Assembly: GCF_042679305.1 (NCBI RefSeq)
Contig: NZ_JBHTMP010000036.1
Location: 10,587 to 74,586, forward strand
Origin: Micromonospora_H sonneratiae
GTDB lineage: Bacteria; Actinomycetota; Actinomycetes; Mycobacteriales; Micromonosporaceae
Length of the DNA: 64,000 bases
Direction: 5' to 3'
The notes under the pieces: generated by a model
Told to the model about the DNA's origin: nothing
The model's database searches: none
Seen by the model: only the letters and a program-made list of their open reading frames with translations
Part shown: one piece after another, positions 49,056 to 58,029 of the stretch
Position numbering within the stretch: the stretch's first letter is position 1
How the letters are laid out: the number at the start of each line of letters is the position of its first letter
Position numbers and translations under genes: made by a program

Positions 49056-50036
49056 GTGATCCGCATCGAAGGTCTCCGAAAGACCTTCCACAGCCGTGGC
49101 CGCGACGTGACCGCGGTCGACGGGGTGGACCTCACTGTACGTGATGGGGAGGTCTTCGGTGTCGTCGGGCGTAGCGGTGCCGGGAAGAGCACCCTGCTGC
49201 GCTGCGTCAACCTGCTGGAGCGCCCCGACGCCGGCACGGTCACGGTCGACGGGATGGAGTTGACCGCTCTGCGCGAGGACCAGCTACGTACGGCTCGCCA
49301 GCGGATCGGGATGATCCACCAGCACTTCGCCCTGCTCAGCTCCCGTACGGCGGCCGGCAACGTGGCGTTCGCGCTGGAGGTGATGGGCGTGCCACGCCGG
49401 GAGCGGGCCGGTCGGGTGGCCGAACTGCTCGACCTGGTCGGCCTCGGCGACCGGGCCAACGCCTACCCGGCCCAGTTGTCCGGCGGGCAGAAGCAGCGGG
49501 TGGGCATCGCCCGCGCCCTCGCCGGCCAACCCCGGGTGCTGCTCTCCGACGAGGCCACCTCGGCACTGGACCCGGAGACCACCTCGGCCACCCTGGCCCT
49601 GCTGCGCGAACTCAACCAGCGACTCGGCCTGACCATCCTGTTGATCACCCACGAGATGGACGTGGTGAAGCGGCTCTGCGACTCGGTCGCGATCATGCGG
49701 GACGGACGGATCGTCGAGGCCGGTCCGGTGAACGAGTTGATCGCCCGCCCCGGCTCGGAACTCGCCCGGGACCTGTTCCCGCTCGGTCCCGTACCGGAAC
49801 TGCCCGACACGACGGTCCTGGACGTCACCCTGACCGGCACCACCGACGAGTCGTTCGTCTCCACCCTCAGCCGCCGGTACGACCTGGACGTCCGCATCCT
49901 CGGTGGGGCGGTCGAGCCGCTGGCCGGGACCCGGGCCGGCCGGCTACGGCTGGCGTTGCCCGGCAGTGTCGACCGGCACGGGGACGCGCTGCGACACCTG
50001 CGGGACGCCGGTCTGACCGTGGAGGTGGCGCGATGA
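49056..50036 (+). CDS. metN: Methionine ABC transporter ATP-binding protein
   Basis: 326 residues. Walker A GRSGAGKST, signature LSGGQKQRVGIARAL, Walker B VLLSDEATSALDPET, with IGMIHQHFALLSSRTAAGNV typical of MetN. The C-terminal 90 residues are the NIL regulatory domain that binds methionine and shuts the transporter off. First gene of metN-metI-metQ. GTG start with GAGAAGGACC upstream. I see no SAM riboswitch in the 290 bases ahead. Confidence 0.95.
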   Translation: MIRIEGLRKTFHSRGRDVTAVDGVDLTVRDGEVFGVVGRSGAGKSTLLRCVNLLERPDAGTVTVDGMELTALREDQLRTARQRIGMIHQHFALLSSRTAAGNVAFALEVMGVPRRERAGRVAELLDLVGLGDRANAYPAQLSGGQKQRVGIARALAGQPRVLLSDEATSALDPETTSATLALLRELNQRLGLTILLITHEMDVVKRLCDSVAIMRDGRIVEAGPVNELIARPGSELARDLFPLGPVPELPDTTVLDVTLTGTTDESFVSTLSRRYDLDVRILGGAVEPLAGTRAGRLRLALPGSVDRHGDALRHLRDAGLTVEVAR

Positions 50037-50689
50037 TCTCGCCGGATCTCGTACCGCTGCTCGGGCAGGCGTTGGAGGAGACGGCGTACATGGTGGCCGT
50101 CTCCGCCGCGCTGGCCGCCGTCGGCGGGCTGCTGATCGGCGTACTGCTGGTCCTGACCGACCGGGGCGGCCTGCTGCCGGCCCGACCGGTGAACGCACTC
50201 CTCGGCCTCGTCGTCAACATCGGCCGGTCCCTGCCGTTCATCATCCTGCTGGTGGCGATCATCCCGTTCACCCGGGCGGTGGTCGGTACGACCATCGGCA
50301 CGACGGCCGCGATCGTGCCGTTGACCGTGAGCGCCATCCCGTTCTACGCCCGGATCGCCGAGACCGCGATCCGCGAGGTCGACCGGGACGTGATCGCCGC
50401 AGCCCGGGCGATGGGCGCGTCCCGCTGGCAGATCATCTTCAAGGTCCTGCTCCGCGAGGCCCGGCCCGGGTTGGTGGCCGGGTTGACCATCACGATCGTC
50501 GCGTTGGTCGGCTACTCCGCGATGGCCGGCGTGGTCGGTGGCGGTGGCCTCGGCGACCTCGCCCTGCGCTACGGCTACCAGCGGTTCGAGGACGACATCA
50601 TGATCGCCACCGTCGTACTGCTGGTGATCTTCGTGCAGGTCATCCAGATGCTGGGCGACCTCATCGTCCGGCGACTCTCCCACCGATGA
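50033..50689 (+). CDS. metI: Methionine ABC transporter permease
   Basis: 218 residues, five to six membrane helices. LGLVVNIGRSLPFIILLVAI and the permease EAA loop VIAAARAMGASRWQIIFKVL..EARPGLVAGL are clear, then GYSAMAGVVGGGGLGDLALR YGYQRF, characteristic of MetI. ATG overlaps the metN stop (ATGA, 50033-50036). Confidence 0.95.
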   Translation: MISPDLVPLLGQALEETAYMVAVSAALAAVGGLLIGVLLVLTDRGGLLPARPVNALLGLVVNIGRSLPFIILLVAIIPFTRAVVGTTIGTTAAIVPLTVSAIPFYARIAETAIREVDRDVIAAARAMGASRWQIIFKVLLREARPGLVAGLTITIVALVGYSAMAGVVGGGGLGDLALRYGYQRFEDDIMIATVVLLVIFVQVIQMLGDLIVRRLSHR

Positions 50690-50787
50690 CGGCGTCCCGC
50701 CGACCGGTGACACCGCAATCCACAGCTGCACAACCAGACGACGCCCATGGAACCCACCACGGGCGGAAGAACAGAAAGGCAAGAATC

Positions 50788-51618
50788 GTGCGACGCGCCC
50801 TAACCGCCACGCTCGCCGCTGCTGCGCTCGTCCTGGGCCTGGCGGCGTGTGGGTCGGACTCGTCCGATGACACCGGCACCGCCACCCCACCGGACGCCGC
50901 ACTGAAGATCGGGGTCAGCCCGACCCCGCACGGCGAGATCATCAAGTACGTCCGGGACAACCTGGCCGCCAACGCCGGGCTCAAGATCGACATCGTCGAG
51001 TTCACCGACTACGTGCAGCCCAACCGGGCCCTGGCGGAGAAGCAGATCGACGTCAACTACTTCCAGCACGTGCCGTACCTGGACGAGGAGAAGGCGGCCA
51101 AGGGCTACAAGTTCACCGCGCTCAAGCCGGTGCACCTCGAGCCGCTGGGCGCGTACTCGCGGAAGGTCAAGAGCATCGCCGACGTACCGGCCAAGGCGGT
51201 CGTCGCCATCCCCAACGACCCGTCCAACTCCGGCCGGGCGCTGAACCTGCTGGCCGCCAACGGTCTGATCAAGCTCCGGGACGGCGCCGGGGTCACCGCC
51301 ACCACCCGGGACATCGTCGACAACCCCAAGCAGCTCCAGATCAAGGAGCTGGAGGCGGCACAGCTGCCGCGCAGCCTGGACGACGCCGCGTTGGCAGTGA
51401 TCAACGGCAACTACGCGATCGAGACCGGCCTCAAGCCGGCCACCGACGCGCTGGCGCTGGAAAACGCGAAGGACAACCCGTACGCGAACCTGCTCGTCGT
51501 GCGTACCGGTGGGGAGAGCGACCCACGGGTGGCGAAGCTGGAGGAACTGCTCCACTCGCCCGAGGTGAAGAAGTTCATCGAGGACACCTACCAGGGCTCG
51601 GTGCTCGCTGCATTCTGA
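50788..51618 (+). CDS. metQ: Methionine-binding lipoprotein (NlpA family)
   Basis: 276 residues. Signal peptide RRALTATLAAAALVLGLAAC ends in a lipobox LAAC, so it is lipid-anchored outside. The NlpA domain shows IGVSPTPHGEIIKYVRDNLA, VDYVQPNRALAEKQIDVNYFQHVPYLDE-type sequence and PNDPSNSGRALNLLAANGLI. It captures methionine (D or L) for MetNI. The GTG at 50788 after AGAAAGGCAA is preferred over 50686, which lies in the metI-metQ gap. Confidence 0.95.
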   Translation: MRRALTATLAAAALVLGLAACGSDSSDDTGTATPPDAALKIGVSPTPHGEIIKYVRDNLAANAGLKIDIVEFTDYVQPNRALAEKQIDVNYFQHVPYLDEEKAAKGYKFTALKPVHLEPLGAYSRKVKSIADVPAKAVVAIPNDPSNSGRALNLLAANGLIKLRDGAGVTATTRDIVDNPKQLQIKELEAAQLPRSLDDAALAVINGNYAIETGLKPATDALALENAKDNPYANLLVVRTGGESDPRVAKLEELLHSPEVKKFIEDTYQGSVLAAF

Positions 51619-51626
51619 GGTCAGAA

Positions 51627-51666
51627 CGGGCCCCTTCCAAGGCGGAAAGCGCTGAGAAGGGGCCCG
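51627..51666 (+). terminator. Terminator after metQ
   Basis: CGGGCCCCTTC (51627-51637) and GAAGGGGCCCG (51656-51666) form a perfect 11-bp stem with an 18-base loop, 8 bases after the metQ stop and before the convergent GNAT gene. Confidence 0.82.
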
Positions 51667-51668
51667 GC

Positions 51669-52190
51669 CTAACCCCCCAGCCGGATCTCGGCGTGGACTG
51701 CCCCGTCGCCGACCGGCTGGAGCACCGCTCCACACCGACGCAACACACCGAGCGCGGGACCGTTGTCCGCCGTCGTCTCGGCCACCACCACCCGCGCCCC
51801 TACCCGGGCCGCCTCCGTCAGTAGCAGCCGCAACGCGGTCACCGCGACCCCCTGCCCCCGGGCTGACTGCCCGAGCCACATCCCGGTCTCAACGGTGGCC
51901 GGCTCGTCGCGGCGCCCCATCCGGATCATGCCGAGCACACCCGCGTCGCTCATGATGGCGTACATCTGGTTGCCGGTCGGCCCGGTCAGCCCGCCGTAGC
52001 TGGCCCGGTAGAACTCACGGAACGCCTCCCGTCGCGCCTGTGACCAACCGGCCGGTGCCGACACCGGGGGCATCACCTCGTCCGGCTCGGTCTCGGCGGC
52101 GGCCACGGACAGCAGTGACTCCAGGATCCGCTCGTCCACCGGCGTCAGCCAGATCTTGCCCGTCACGAGGCGCAGTCTCGCCGTTGCCAT
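51669..52190 (-). CDS. GNAT family acetyltransferase
   Basis: 173 residues: VTGKIWLTPVDERILESLLS, GMIRMGRRDEPATVETGMWL, GQSARGQGVAVTALRLLLTE (acetyl-CoA loop ARGQGV) and ETTADNGPALGVLRRCGAVL. RimJ-like. Acceptor unknown. Convergent with metQ. Confidence 0.85.
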   Translation of the reverse strand: MATARLRLVTGKIWLTPVDERILESLLSVAAAETEPDEVMPPVSAPAGWSQARREAFREFYRASYGGLTGPTGNQMYAIMSDAGVLGMIRMGRRDEPATVETGMWLGQSARGQGVAVTALRLLLTEAARVGARVVVAETTADNGPALGVLRRCGAVLQPVGDGAVHAEIRLGG

Positions 52191-52283
52191 CCGGCCTGTC
52201 CACCGATTTGGCCTCCGCCGGGGCCGGACGGCTGCCGATCAGATCCGACCGTTCACCCGCTCGCCCGGTCATGATCCCCGTGG

Positions 52284-53156
52284 TCAGGGAGCGATGTCAC
52301 CGAAGTGGCACACCGCTGCGGTCGCATCGTCGTACCGCTTGTGCCGGTGGCGGCCGGTCCCGTCGTTCTCGGCCCGCCGGATCCGGCGGATCAGCTCGTC
52401 CGGCCCCTGCTCGGTCAACGCGTCCAGCAGTCCCGGCCAGTCGAGCAGCCCGAACTCCTCGACGGCTGCGGAGACACCGTCGGTCAGCAGCGCCGCCCGC
52501 CGTATCCGGCCCGGACCGGTCAACGGGAAGGTGCCGGTCACCGCGTGGAACGCCGCATCCGGATTGGCCGCCGCCACCCAGTAGCCGTGGGTCTGGTTCA
52601 TCTGCTGCCGCTGCAACATCACGCTGCGCTGGAACCGGGCAGCCGGATCACCTCCGGCCCCGGCCGGCGGCCCGGTCACGGCCACCCGGCGCAGATCGGC
52701 CATCGCGGCCCGTAGCCGGTCGTCGGAGATCACCCGTACCTGATCGTCCGCCAGGTCGACGACGAGAGGGCTGTCACACAGGATCAGGTAGTCGACGTGG
52801 TCGCCGCCGTGTCGGAGCAGGCAGACCGTCGAGGACGGGGTGCCGGGATGGTCGAGATCGCACTGGCCGCCGTGGTCGGACCGGACCGCGAGGATCGCCG
52901 CCGCCAGGTTGCCCATCAGCGTGGCTGCGGGCCGGTCGGCAGCGGCCAGGGCGATCCGCGCGGCCAACTGACGGACGTACCAGGCGGGACCGTGTACGCA
53001 CCCGGTGTCGAAGCCCTCCGGCACGGTCGCCCCGTCGAGTACGCCGACCAGGTCGCCCTGCTGGAAGAAGTGGTCCTCGTTCTCCAGTTGGTCGGGGGCC
53101 GGCTCGGACGCCGCACACACCCGCATCGCCGGCCGGACCAGCGGCGCGCCGGTCAT
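52284..53156 (-). CDS. PP2C-family protein phosphatase domain protein
   Basis: 290 residues with the metal-binding aspartates of PP2C: ENEDHFF, LVGVLDGATVPEGF (DG), LILCDSPLVVDL, AALLTDGVSAAVEEFGLLDW (TDG) and RYDDATAAVCHF (DD). Homologues dephosphorylate Ser/Thr. The start overlaps the stop of the XRE regulator gene (ATGA, 53153-53156), so the pair is cotranslated. Partner kinase not adjacent. The stop codon is provided by a copy of the GATCCCCGTG-type repeat (52273-52290). Confidence 0.88.
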   Translation of the reverse strand: MTGAPLVRPAMRVCAASEPAPDQLENEDHFFQQGDLVGVLDGATVPEGFDTGCVHGPAWYVRQLAARIALAAADRPAATLMGNLAAAILAVRSDHGGQCDLDHPGTPSSTVCLLRHGGDHVDYLILCDSPLVVDLADDQVRVISDDRLRAAMADLRRVAVTGPPAGAGGDPAARFQRSVMLQRQQMNQTHGYWVAAANPDAAFHAVTGTFPLTGPGRIRRAALLTDGVSAAVEEFGLLDWPGLLDALTEQGPDELIRRIRRAENDGTGRHRHKRYDDATAAVCHFGDIAP

Positions 53157-53449
53157 AGCACCGCGTCCCCGTCCTGGAACTGGACCGCCAGGCTGGTGTC
53201 CAACGCTCGGGCCAGGCGAACCAGGACCAGCAGGGTGGGCATCGTGCCGCCGGTCTCGAACCGGGCGATCGCCGACGGTGTCATCCCGGCGACCTGGGAC
53301 AGTTGCGCCAACGACCAGCCCCGGCTCTCCCGGAGTTCCCGTACGCCCCGGCCCAGCTCGGCAGCCAGCCGGGCCGCCTCGTACGCGTCGGCTGCACCCG
53401 GTGCGGCGGCCCGGCGGTCGCGTAGCGCGGACCAGTCCCGCTCGCTCAC
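53153..53449 (-). CDS. XRE-family helix-turn-helix regulator
   Basis: 98 residues with a Cro/CI helix-turn-helix: GRGVRELRESRGWSLAQLSQ, VAGMTPSAIARFETGGTMPT, LVRLARALDTSLAVQFQDGD. GTG start at 53449. It is translationally coupled to a PP2C phosphatase downstream. An 8-bp perfect palindrome lies 37 bases upstream of the start, a likely autoregulatory site. The pairing resembles a small regulated switch; targets unknown. Confidence 0.9.
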   Translation of the reverse strand: MSERDWSALRDRRAAAPGAADAYEAARLAAELGRGVRELRESRGWSLAQLSQVAGMTPSAIARFETGGTMPTLLVLVRLARALDTSLAVQFQDGDAVL

Positions 53450-53485
53450 CGGCTTCCGCCCTGCGGGAAGCCTGCCCGGTACCTC

Positions 53486-53506
53486 GCCATAGCCCGATGC
53501 TATGGC
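53486..53506 (-). promoter_or_regulatory. Palindrome upstream of the XRE-PP2C operon
   Basis: GCCATAGC-CCGAT-GCTATGGC: a perfect 8-bp inverted repeat with a 5-base centre, 37 bases before the XRE start codon. Good candidate for the XRE protein's own operator. Confidence 0.72.
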
Positions 53507-53842
53507 AAAGAACGCTTACCAGGGCGAGGTTCGAATCTCACCGCATATCAGGAATATCGGTACGGCGGCGCCATGCCCGACGCCGCCGTACCGCCCCCCG
53601 TTGTTGGCCTCCGCCACCGAAAGATCACTTGACCAGGTGCGGTAGCGGTCAGCTGATCAGCCGGCTGAAACCGGTCAGCCATCCCCCGAGCAGTGACCGG
53701 CTGGTGGTTCGGTCGCTGCCCACGAAGTACAGAAGTCTGAAGCCGCTGGCCACACAGTCACCACACGAAGGACACACATCGACAGAGCTCGGTCAGCGAC
53801 GCGTAGTAGGTTGGTTCGGCCGAAACCTGAGGGGAATGACGC

Positions 53843-56800
53843 GTGAGGTTCGAGGTCCTCGGGCCATTACGGATACGTACGCCAGCCGGGGTCGACGTGG
53901 CGGTACGCAGCCGCCACGAACGCACGGTGCTGGCCATCCTGCTGTTCCGGGCCGGTAGGGCGGTGACCACCGACCAGCTGGTGGCCGCGCTGTGGCCGGA
54001 GCAGCCACCGGCATCCCACATGTCGAATCTGCACACATACCTGTCCCGGCTGCGCAGCCGGCTGCCCGACGTGTCGATCGAACAGGTCAACGGCGCGTAC
54101 CGGCTACAGGTCGACACCGACGACCTCGACCTGCTGACCTTCCAGCGGGAGGTCGCCGCCGGCCGGGCGGCGCTGGGGCAGGGCGATCCGGCCGAGGCGA
54201 TCGTCCGGTTCCGACGGGGACTGGCCCAGTGGCGTGGCCAGCCCCTCGCCGATCTCTCCATCAGTTCGCTCGACCCGCAACTCGCCCAACTGGAGGCGGA
54301 ACGGCTGAGCGTGCTGGAGGACTGTCTGGACGCCGAACTCGCCGTCGGGGCCGGCGTCGACCGCACCGAGGTCCTGGCCGAACTACACGGGCTGGTGGTG
54401 GAGCATCCGCTGCGGGAACGCCTGCACGGACAACTGATGCTGGCGCTGTGCCTGGCCGGACGGCGAGCCGATGCGCTGGCGGCCTACCAGAACGCCCGGC
54501 AGACGATGATCGAGGAACTGGGCATCGAACCGGGACCGGAACTACGCCAACTGCACCAGACGATCCTGCGCGGCGAGGACGTGACCTCCGCCCTCAGGAC
54601 CGTTCGCCAGCCGAACCTTCCGCAGCCGGTGTTCCCGGTCTGCCAGCTCCCCCCACCGGTCGCCGGATTCGTCGGTCGGGGCGACATCGTCGAGCAGGTC
54701 AGCCGCCTGGTGGCGCCCAGCGAGACCTCCGTACCCCTGTTGGCCATCTCCGGCCCACCCGGCATCGGCAAGAGCGCCCTGGTCGTCCGGGTCGCCCACC
54801 AGCTACGCGCCGCCTTCCCGGACGGGCAACTCTTCGCCCACCTCACCGGAGCGGCAGCCCGTCGGGACCCGGCCGGGGTGCTGGCCGACCTGCTCCGGTC
54901 CCTCGGGGTGCCGGCTTCGGCCGTACCGCAGGATCTACCCGCCCTGGCCAGCGCCTACCGGGCCCGGCTGGCCGACCGGCGGGTGCTCGTCGTCCTGGAC
55001 GACGCCGCCGACCCCGCCCAGGTCCGTGACCTGTTGCCCGGTACGCCCGGAAGCGCCGTACTGGTGACCAGCCGTAGCCGGCTCTCCGGGCTCACCGACG
55101 CCGCCCACCTGCAACTCGGCCCGTTGACCGATGACGAGGCTCATCGGTTGCTGCTCCAGGTCGCCCGCCCTGACCGGTTCGCGGACGAACCCAACCAGGC
55201 GGCCCGGATCGCCGCCGCCTGCGGCAACCTGCCACTCGCCCTCCGTATCGCCGGGACCAGACTGGCCACCCAGATGTCCAGTGTGGCCAGTCTGGCCGAC
55301 CGGCTCGACGACGAACGCCGGCGACTCACCGAGCTGGCCGTCAGCGACCAGCAGGTACGCGCCAGCCTCGCCCTCAGCGTGCAGACCCTGTCCGAGCCGG
55401 CCCGCGCCGCGTTCTCGCTGCTGCACCTGATCGGACCGGTCAGCTTCACCACCTGGACCGTTGCGGCGTTGCTCGGCCGGCCGGACCCCGATCAGGTCAT
55501 CGACGAACTGGTCGAGGCCAGCCTCCTCGAACCGGTTCATCCGGACGACGGCGAGACCCGGTTCCAGCTACCTGACCTGCTCCGCGTCTACAGCGCCGAG
55601 TTGGCCGGTCCGGACAATCCGGCACGGATCGCCGCGCTGGGCCGGCTGCTGGACGCGACCGTGTTCCTGGCCGGGACCGCCGCGACCCGGATCCCCCGTA
55701 CCCTGACCTGGTCCTACCGGTCCGAGTCGGTACCGGCCGCGCCGCTGCCACCGGGCACCCTTGAGCGGCCGGCTGCCGATCCGATCGGCTGGCTCGACGC
55801 CGAACGCGCCTATCTGGTCGGTGTCGTCGTGACCGCGTACGACGAGGGTGCGGACCGGGCGACGCTGCTGCTGGCCGAGCGGCTGGCCCCGTTCCTGTGG
55901 GTCTGCGGCCACTGGGCCGATCTGCGGACCGTGCAGCAGGTGGCGCACCGGGCCGCCGACCGGACCGGCAGCCAGCGGGCGAAGGCACGGATGGACCTCA
56001 TCGCGGGTGTGCTGAGCATCGTCGGCGGGGACGTGGCCACCGCCGACGCCAGCCTGACGGCCAGCCGCGCGGTCTTCGAACGCCTCGACGACCGGCACGG
56101 CCTGGCCTGTGTGCTGGCTGACCAGGCGGTGCTCCGGGGCAACTACCAGGACGGGGCCGAAGAGGCGGTACGCATCGCGAAGCGGGCGGTCGAACTGTTC
56201 GACGCCGAGGGGGACCGGCTCGGCGCGATCCTGGCCGCCCCGGCGCTCTCCGCCGCGTTACGAAAACTGGGGCGACTCGACGAGGCACTGACGATCGACC
56301 AGGCCGCTGCCGACCTGGCTGACCTGATCGAGGCTGCCCCGCTGGTGGTCGCCCGGTGCCTGAACGCGCTCGCGCTGACCCGGTTGTTGAAGGGCGAACC
56401 GGCGCAGGCGTACTCGGCGGCGCAACGTGCCGTACGACTGTTGCAGACCAACGGGGAGCGGTACGTCCTCGTCGCCGCCCTGCACCATCTCGCGCTGGCC
56501 GCCGCCGGTCTGAACCACCGGGACGAGGCGGTACGGCTGCTCTCCGAGGGCCACGAGGTCGCCGTCGAACTGGGTGACCGGCTCGGGGCGACCGGGCTGG
56601 AGCGGGACCTGGCAGCCAGCTGGATCGGTGACGGGCAGGCCGTTGCCGCCATCGGTACGCTGCGTCGTTGCCTCCAGACGTTCCAGTCGATGGGCTTCCG
56701 GTCGGCGCAGGCGGCCACGCTGGAGGTGCTGGCCCGGGCGCACGACGCCCTCGGTGAACCGGGCATCGCCGAGGACACCCGTCGCCAGGCCGCACACCTG

Positions 56801-57031
56801 GCCCGGACACGCGACAGTCGAGCGGCGGTACTCTCCGCCATCGTTCTGCGGCTGGCCGATCCGGTCGATCCTGCCAGTCCGGTCGATCCTGCCAGTCCGG
56901 TCGATCCTGCCGGTCCGGCCGGTGAACAGGCCGACGTGGGTGCGCCCGGGGAGCAGACCGACGACGAGCAGCTACCGATGCTGGCCGGATGCGGTACGGG
57001 CGTCCCGGAGGTTGTCACACCCTGCGCGTAG
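53843..57031 (+). CDS. AfsR/SARP-type regulator with NB-ARC and TPR domains
   Basis: 1062 residues. Residues 1-95 form the OmpR-like DNA-binding domain (MRFEVLGPLRIRTPAGVDVA, VLAILLFRAGRAVTTDQLVA), about 96-240 the BTAD (FQREVAAGRAALGQGDPAEA, ALAAYQNARQTMIEELGIEP), about 275-600 an NB-ARC ATPase with P-loop GPPGIGKSA (K310) and VLVTSRSRL, and the rest TPR-like repeats. AfsR/SARP proteins activate secondary metabolism or other clusters when bound to ATP. GAGGGGAATGAC precedes GTG 53843. Near the end, three 18-bp repeats encode PVDPAS. No biosynthetic cluster is in the window, so targets are unknown. Confidence 0.92.
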   Translation: MRFEVLGPLRIRTPAGVDVAVRSRHERTVLAILLFRAGRAVTTDQLVAALWPEQPPASHMSNLHTYLSRLRSRLPDVSIEQVNGAYRLQVDTDDLDLLTFQREVAAGRAALGQGDPAEAIVRFRRGLAQWRGQPLADLSISSLDPQLAQLEAERLSVLEDCLDAELAVGAGVDRTEVLAELHGLVVEHPLRERLHGQLMLALCLAGRRADALAAYQNARQTMIEELGIEPGPELRQLHQTILRGEDVTSALRTVRQPNLPQPVFPVCQLPPPVAGFVGRGDIVEQVSRLVAPSETSVPLLAISGPPGIGKSALVVRVAHQLRAAFPDGQLFAHLTGAAARRDPAGVLADLLRSLGVPASAVPQDLPALASAYRARLADRRVLVVLDDAADPAQVRDLLPGTPGSAVLVTSRSRLSGLTDAAHLQLGPLTDDEAHRLLLQVARPDRFADEPNQAARIAAACGNLPLALRIAGTRLATQMSSVASLADRLDDERRRLTELAVSDQQVRASLALSVQTLSEPARAAFSLLHLIGPVSFTTWTVAALLGRPDPDQVIDELVEASLLEPVHPDDGETRFQLPDLLRVYSAELAGPDNPARIAALGRLLDATVFLAGTAATRIPRTLTWSYRSESVPAAPLPPGTLERPAADPIGWLDAERAYLVGVVVTAYDEGADRATLLLAERLAPFLWVCGHWADLRTVQQVAHRAADRTGSQRAKARMDLIAGVLSIVGGDVATADASLTASRAVFERLDDRHGLACVLADQAVLRGNYQDGAEEAVRIAKRAVELFDAEGDRLGAILAAPALSAALRKLGRLDEALTIDQAAADLADLIEAAPLVVARCLNALALTRLLKGEPAQAYSAAQRAVRLLQTNGERYVLVAALHHLALAAAGLNHRDEAVRLLSEGHEVAVELGDRLGATGLERDLAASWIGDGQAVAAIGTLRRCLQTFQSMGFRSAQAATLEVLARAHDALGEPGIAEDTRRQAAHLARTRDSRAAVLSAIVLRLADPVDPASPVDPASPVDPAGPAGEQADVGAPGEQTDDEQLPMLAGCGTGVPEVVTPCA
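56863..56912 (+). repeat. 18-bp tandem repeat near the 3' end of the AfsR-like gene
   Basis: Unit CCGGTCGATCCTGCCAGT is repeated about three times with one base change in the last copy, encoding PVDPAS in frame. Located in a low-complexity C-terminal tail of the regulator. Confidence 0.85.
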
Positions 57032-57040
57032 CGTCCTGTC

Positions 57041-57769
57041 GTGAACCGAACTGATCGGCTTTACGGCCTGGTAGAGGAGCTTCGCGCGGTGTCACCGCGC
57101 TCGCGGAGCGCCCGCTGGCTGGCGGATCACTTCACCGTCGGCGAGCGCACGATCCGCCGTGACATCAGCGCGTTGCAGCAGACAGGGGTGCCGATCTACG
57201 CCGAGCCCGGCCGGTACGGCGGCTACACCCTCGACAAGTCGCACACGCTGCCCCCCGTCAACTTCACCCCCCGCGAGGCAATCGCCACTGCGGTGGCCCT
57301 GCATGCCCTCGCCGGTACCCCGTTCCTGGCCGCAGCCCGCTCGACCCTGCACAAGCTCGTCGCGGTCATGCCGGCCCGTGACGTCCAGGCCCTACGGGAG
57401 ATCGCAGGCCGGATCCAGCTCACCGCTACCGCGCCGGCGGCGGCCTCCGCCCCGGCCCAGCAGGTGCTGGAGGTCGCCGAGCAGGCGCTACTGCGTCGTG
57501 CGGTGCTGGTCCTCGACTACGTAGACGAGCGGGGTATCCGGTCACACCGGAATGTGGAACCGTTGGGACTGCTGGGTTCCAACAACCAGTGGTATCTGGT
57601 CGGCTGGTGCCGACTGCGGTCCGGCGTACGTGAGTTCCGCCTGGACCGGATCCGCCAGGCCGTCTCGACGGCCGAGGTTGCCCCGGCCCGGCCACTGGCA
57701 CCGCGGCGCACCGGACCGCCCCGGAACAGCCTCGATCTCTTCGGAAACGCGGACACAGGGCTGACCTGA
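57041..57769 (+). CDS. Helix-turn-helix regulator with WYL domain
   Basis: 242 residues. N-terminal DeoR-like winged helix (RLYGLVEELRAVSPRSRSAR, VGERTIRRDISALQQTGVPI, EPGRYGGYTLD) and a WYL domain (VLDYVDERGIRSHRNVEPLG, NNQWYLVGWCRLRSGVREFR). WYL domains sense nucleic acids or nucleotides; regulators of this type control stress or metabolic genes. GTG 57041 lies only 10 bases after the AfsR-like gene, so it is in the same transcript. Confidence 0.9.
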   Translation: MNRTDRLYGLVEELRAVSPRSRSARWLADHFTVGERTIRRDISALQQTGVPIYAEPGRYGGYTLDKSHTLPPVNFTPREAIATAVALHALAGTPFLAAARSTLHKLVAVMPARDVQALREIAGRIQLTATAPAAASAPAQQVLEVAEQALLRRAVLVLDYVDERGIRSHRNVEPLGLLGSNNQWYLVGWCRLRSGVREFRLDRIRQAVSTAEVAPARPLAPRRTGPPRNSLDLFGNADTGLT

Positions 57770-57870
57770 TTCCCCGGAATCATGAATCCGATGAAACAGG
57801 ACGCCGCATGGCGTGGCCGGTTCACACTACGGACCGGCCCCGCTCTGCCCCGACGAAGGGACTTTGTGGC

Positions 57871-58029
57871 ATGACCCTCAACCCCGACCACGTCGCCTAC
57901 CGTCCTCTCGACTACCGACTGACCCTGCGGAACCGGTGGGGCACACTGCGGCTCGGTGCCCTCACGCTTGCCGAGCGCATCGGCACCGCCGCGCTCGTAC
58001 GCCCCCGTCCCGCCCGGGACCGTCGTTAA
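57871..58029 (+). CDS. Small hypothetical protein
   Basis: 52 residues, basic (MTLNPDHVAYRPLDYRLTLR, NRWGTLRLGALTLAERIGTA, ending RPRPARDRR). GAAGGGAC lies 8-15 bases before the ATG. No family recognised; third positions are G/C-rich, so it may be a real small gene. Confidence 0.45.
   Translation: MTLNPDHVAYRPLDYRLTLRNRWGTLRLGALTLAERIGTAALVRPRPARDRR

Noticed and set aside
53521..53546. T-loop-like sequence GGTTCGAATCTCACC suggesting a tRNA 3' end or an attachment site
   Set aside because: The stem does not form properly and no acceptor or anticodon arm could be folded upstream; the upstream bases are the XRE promoter palindrome.
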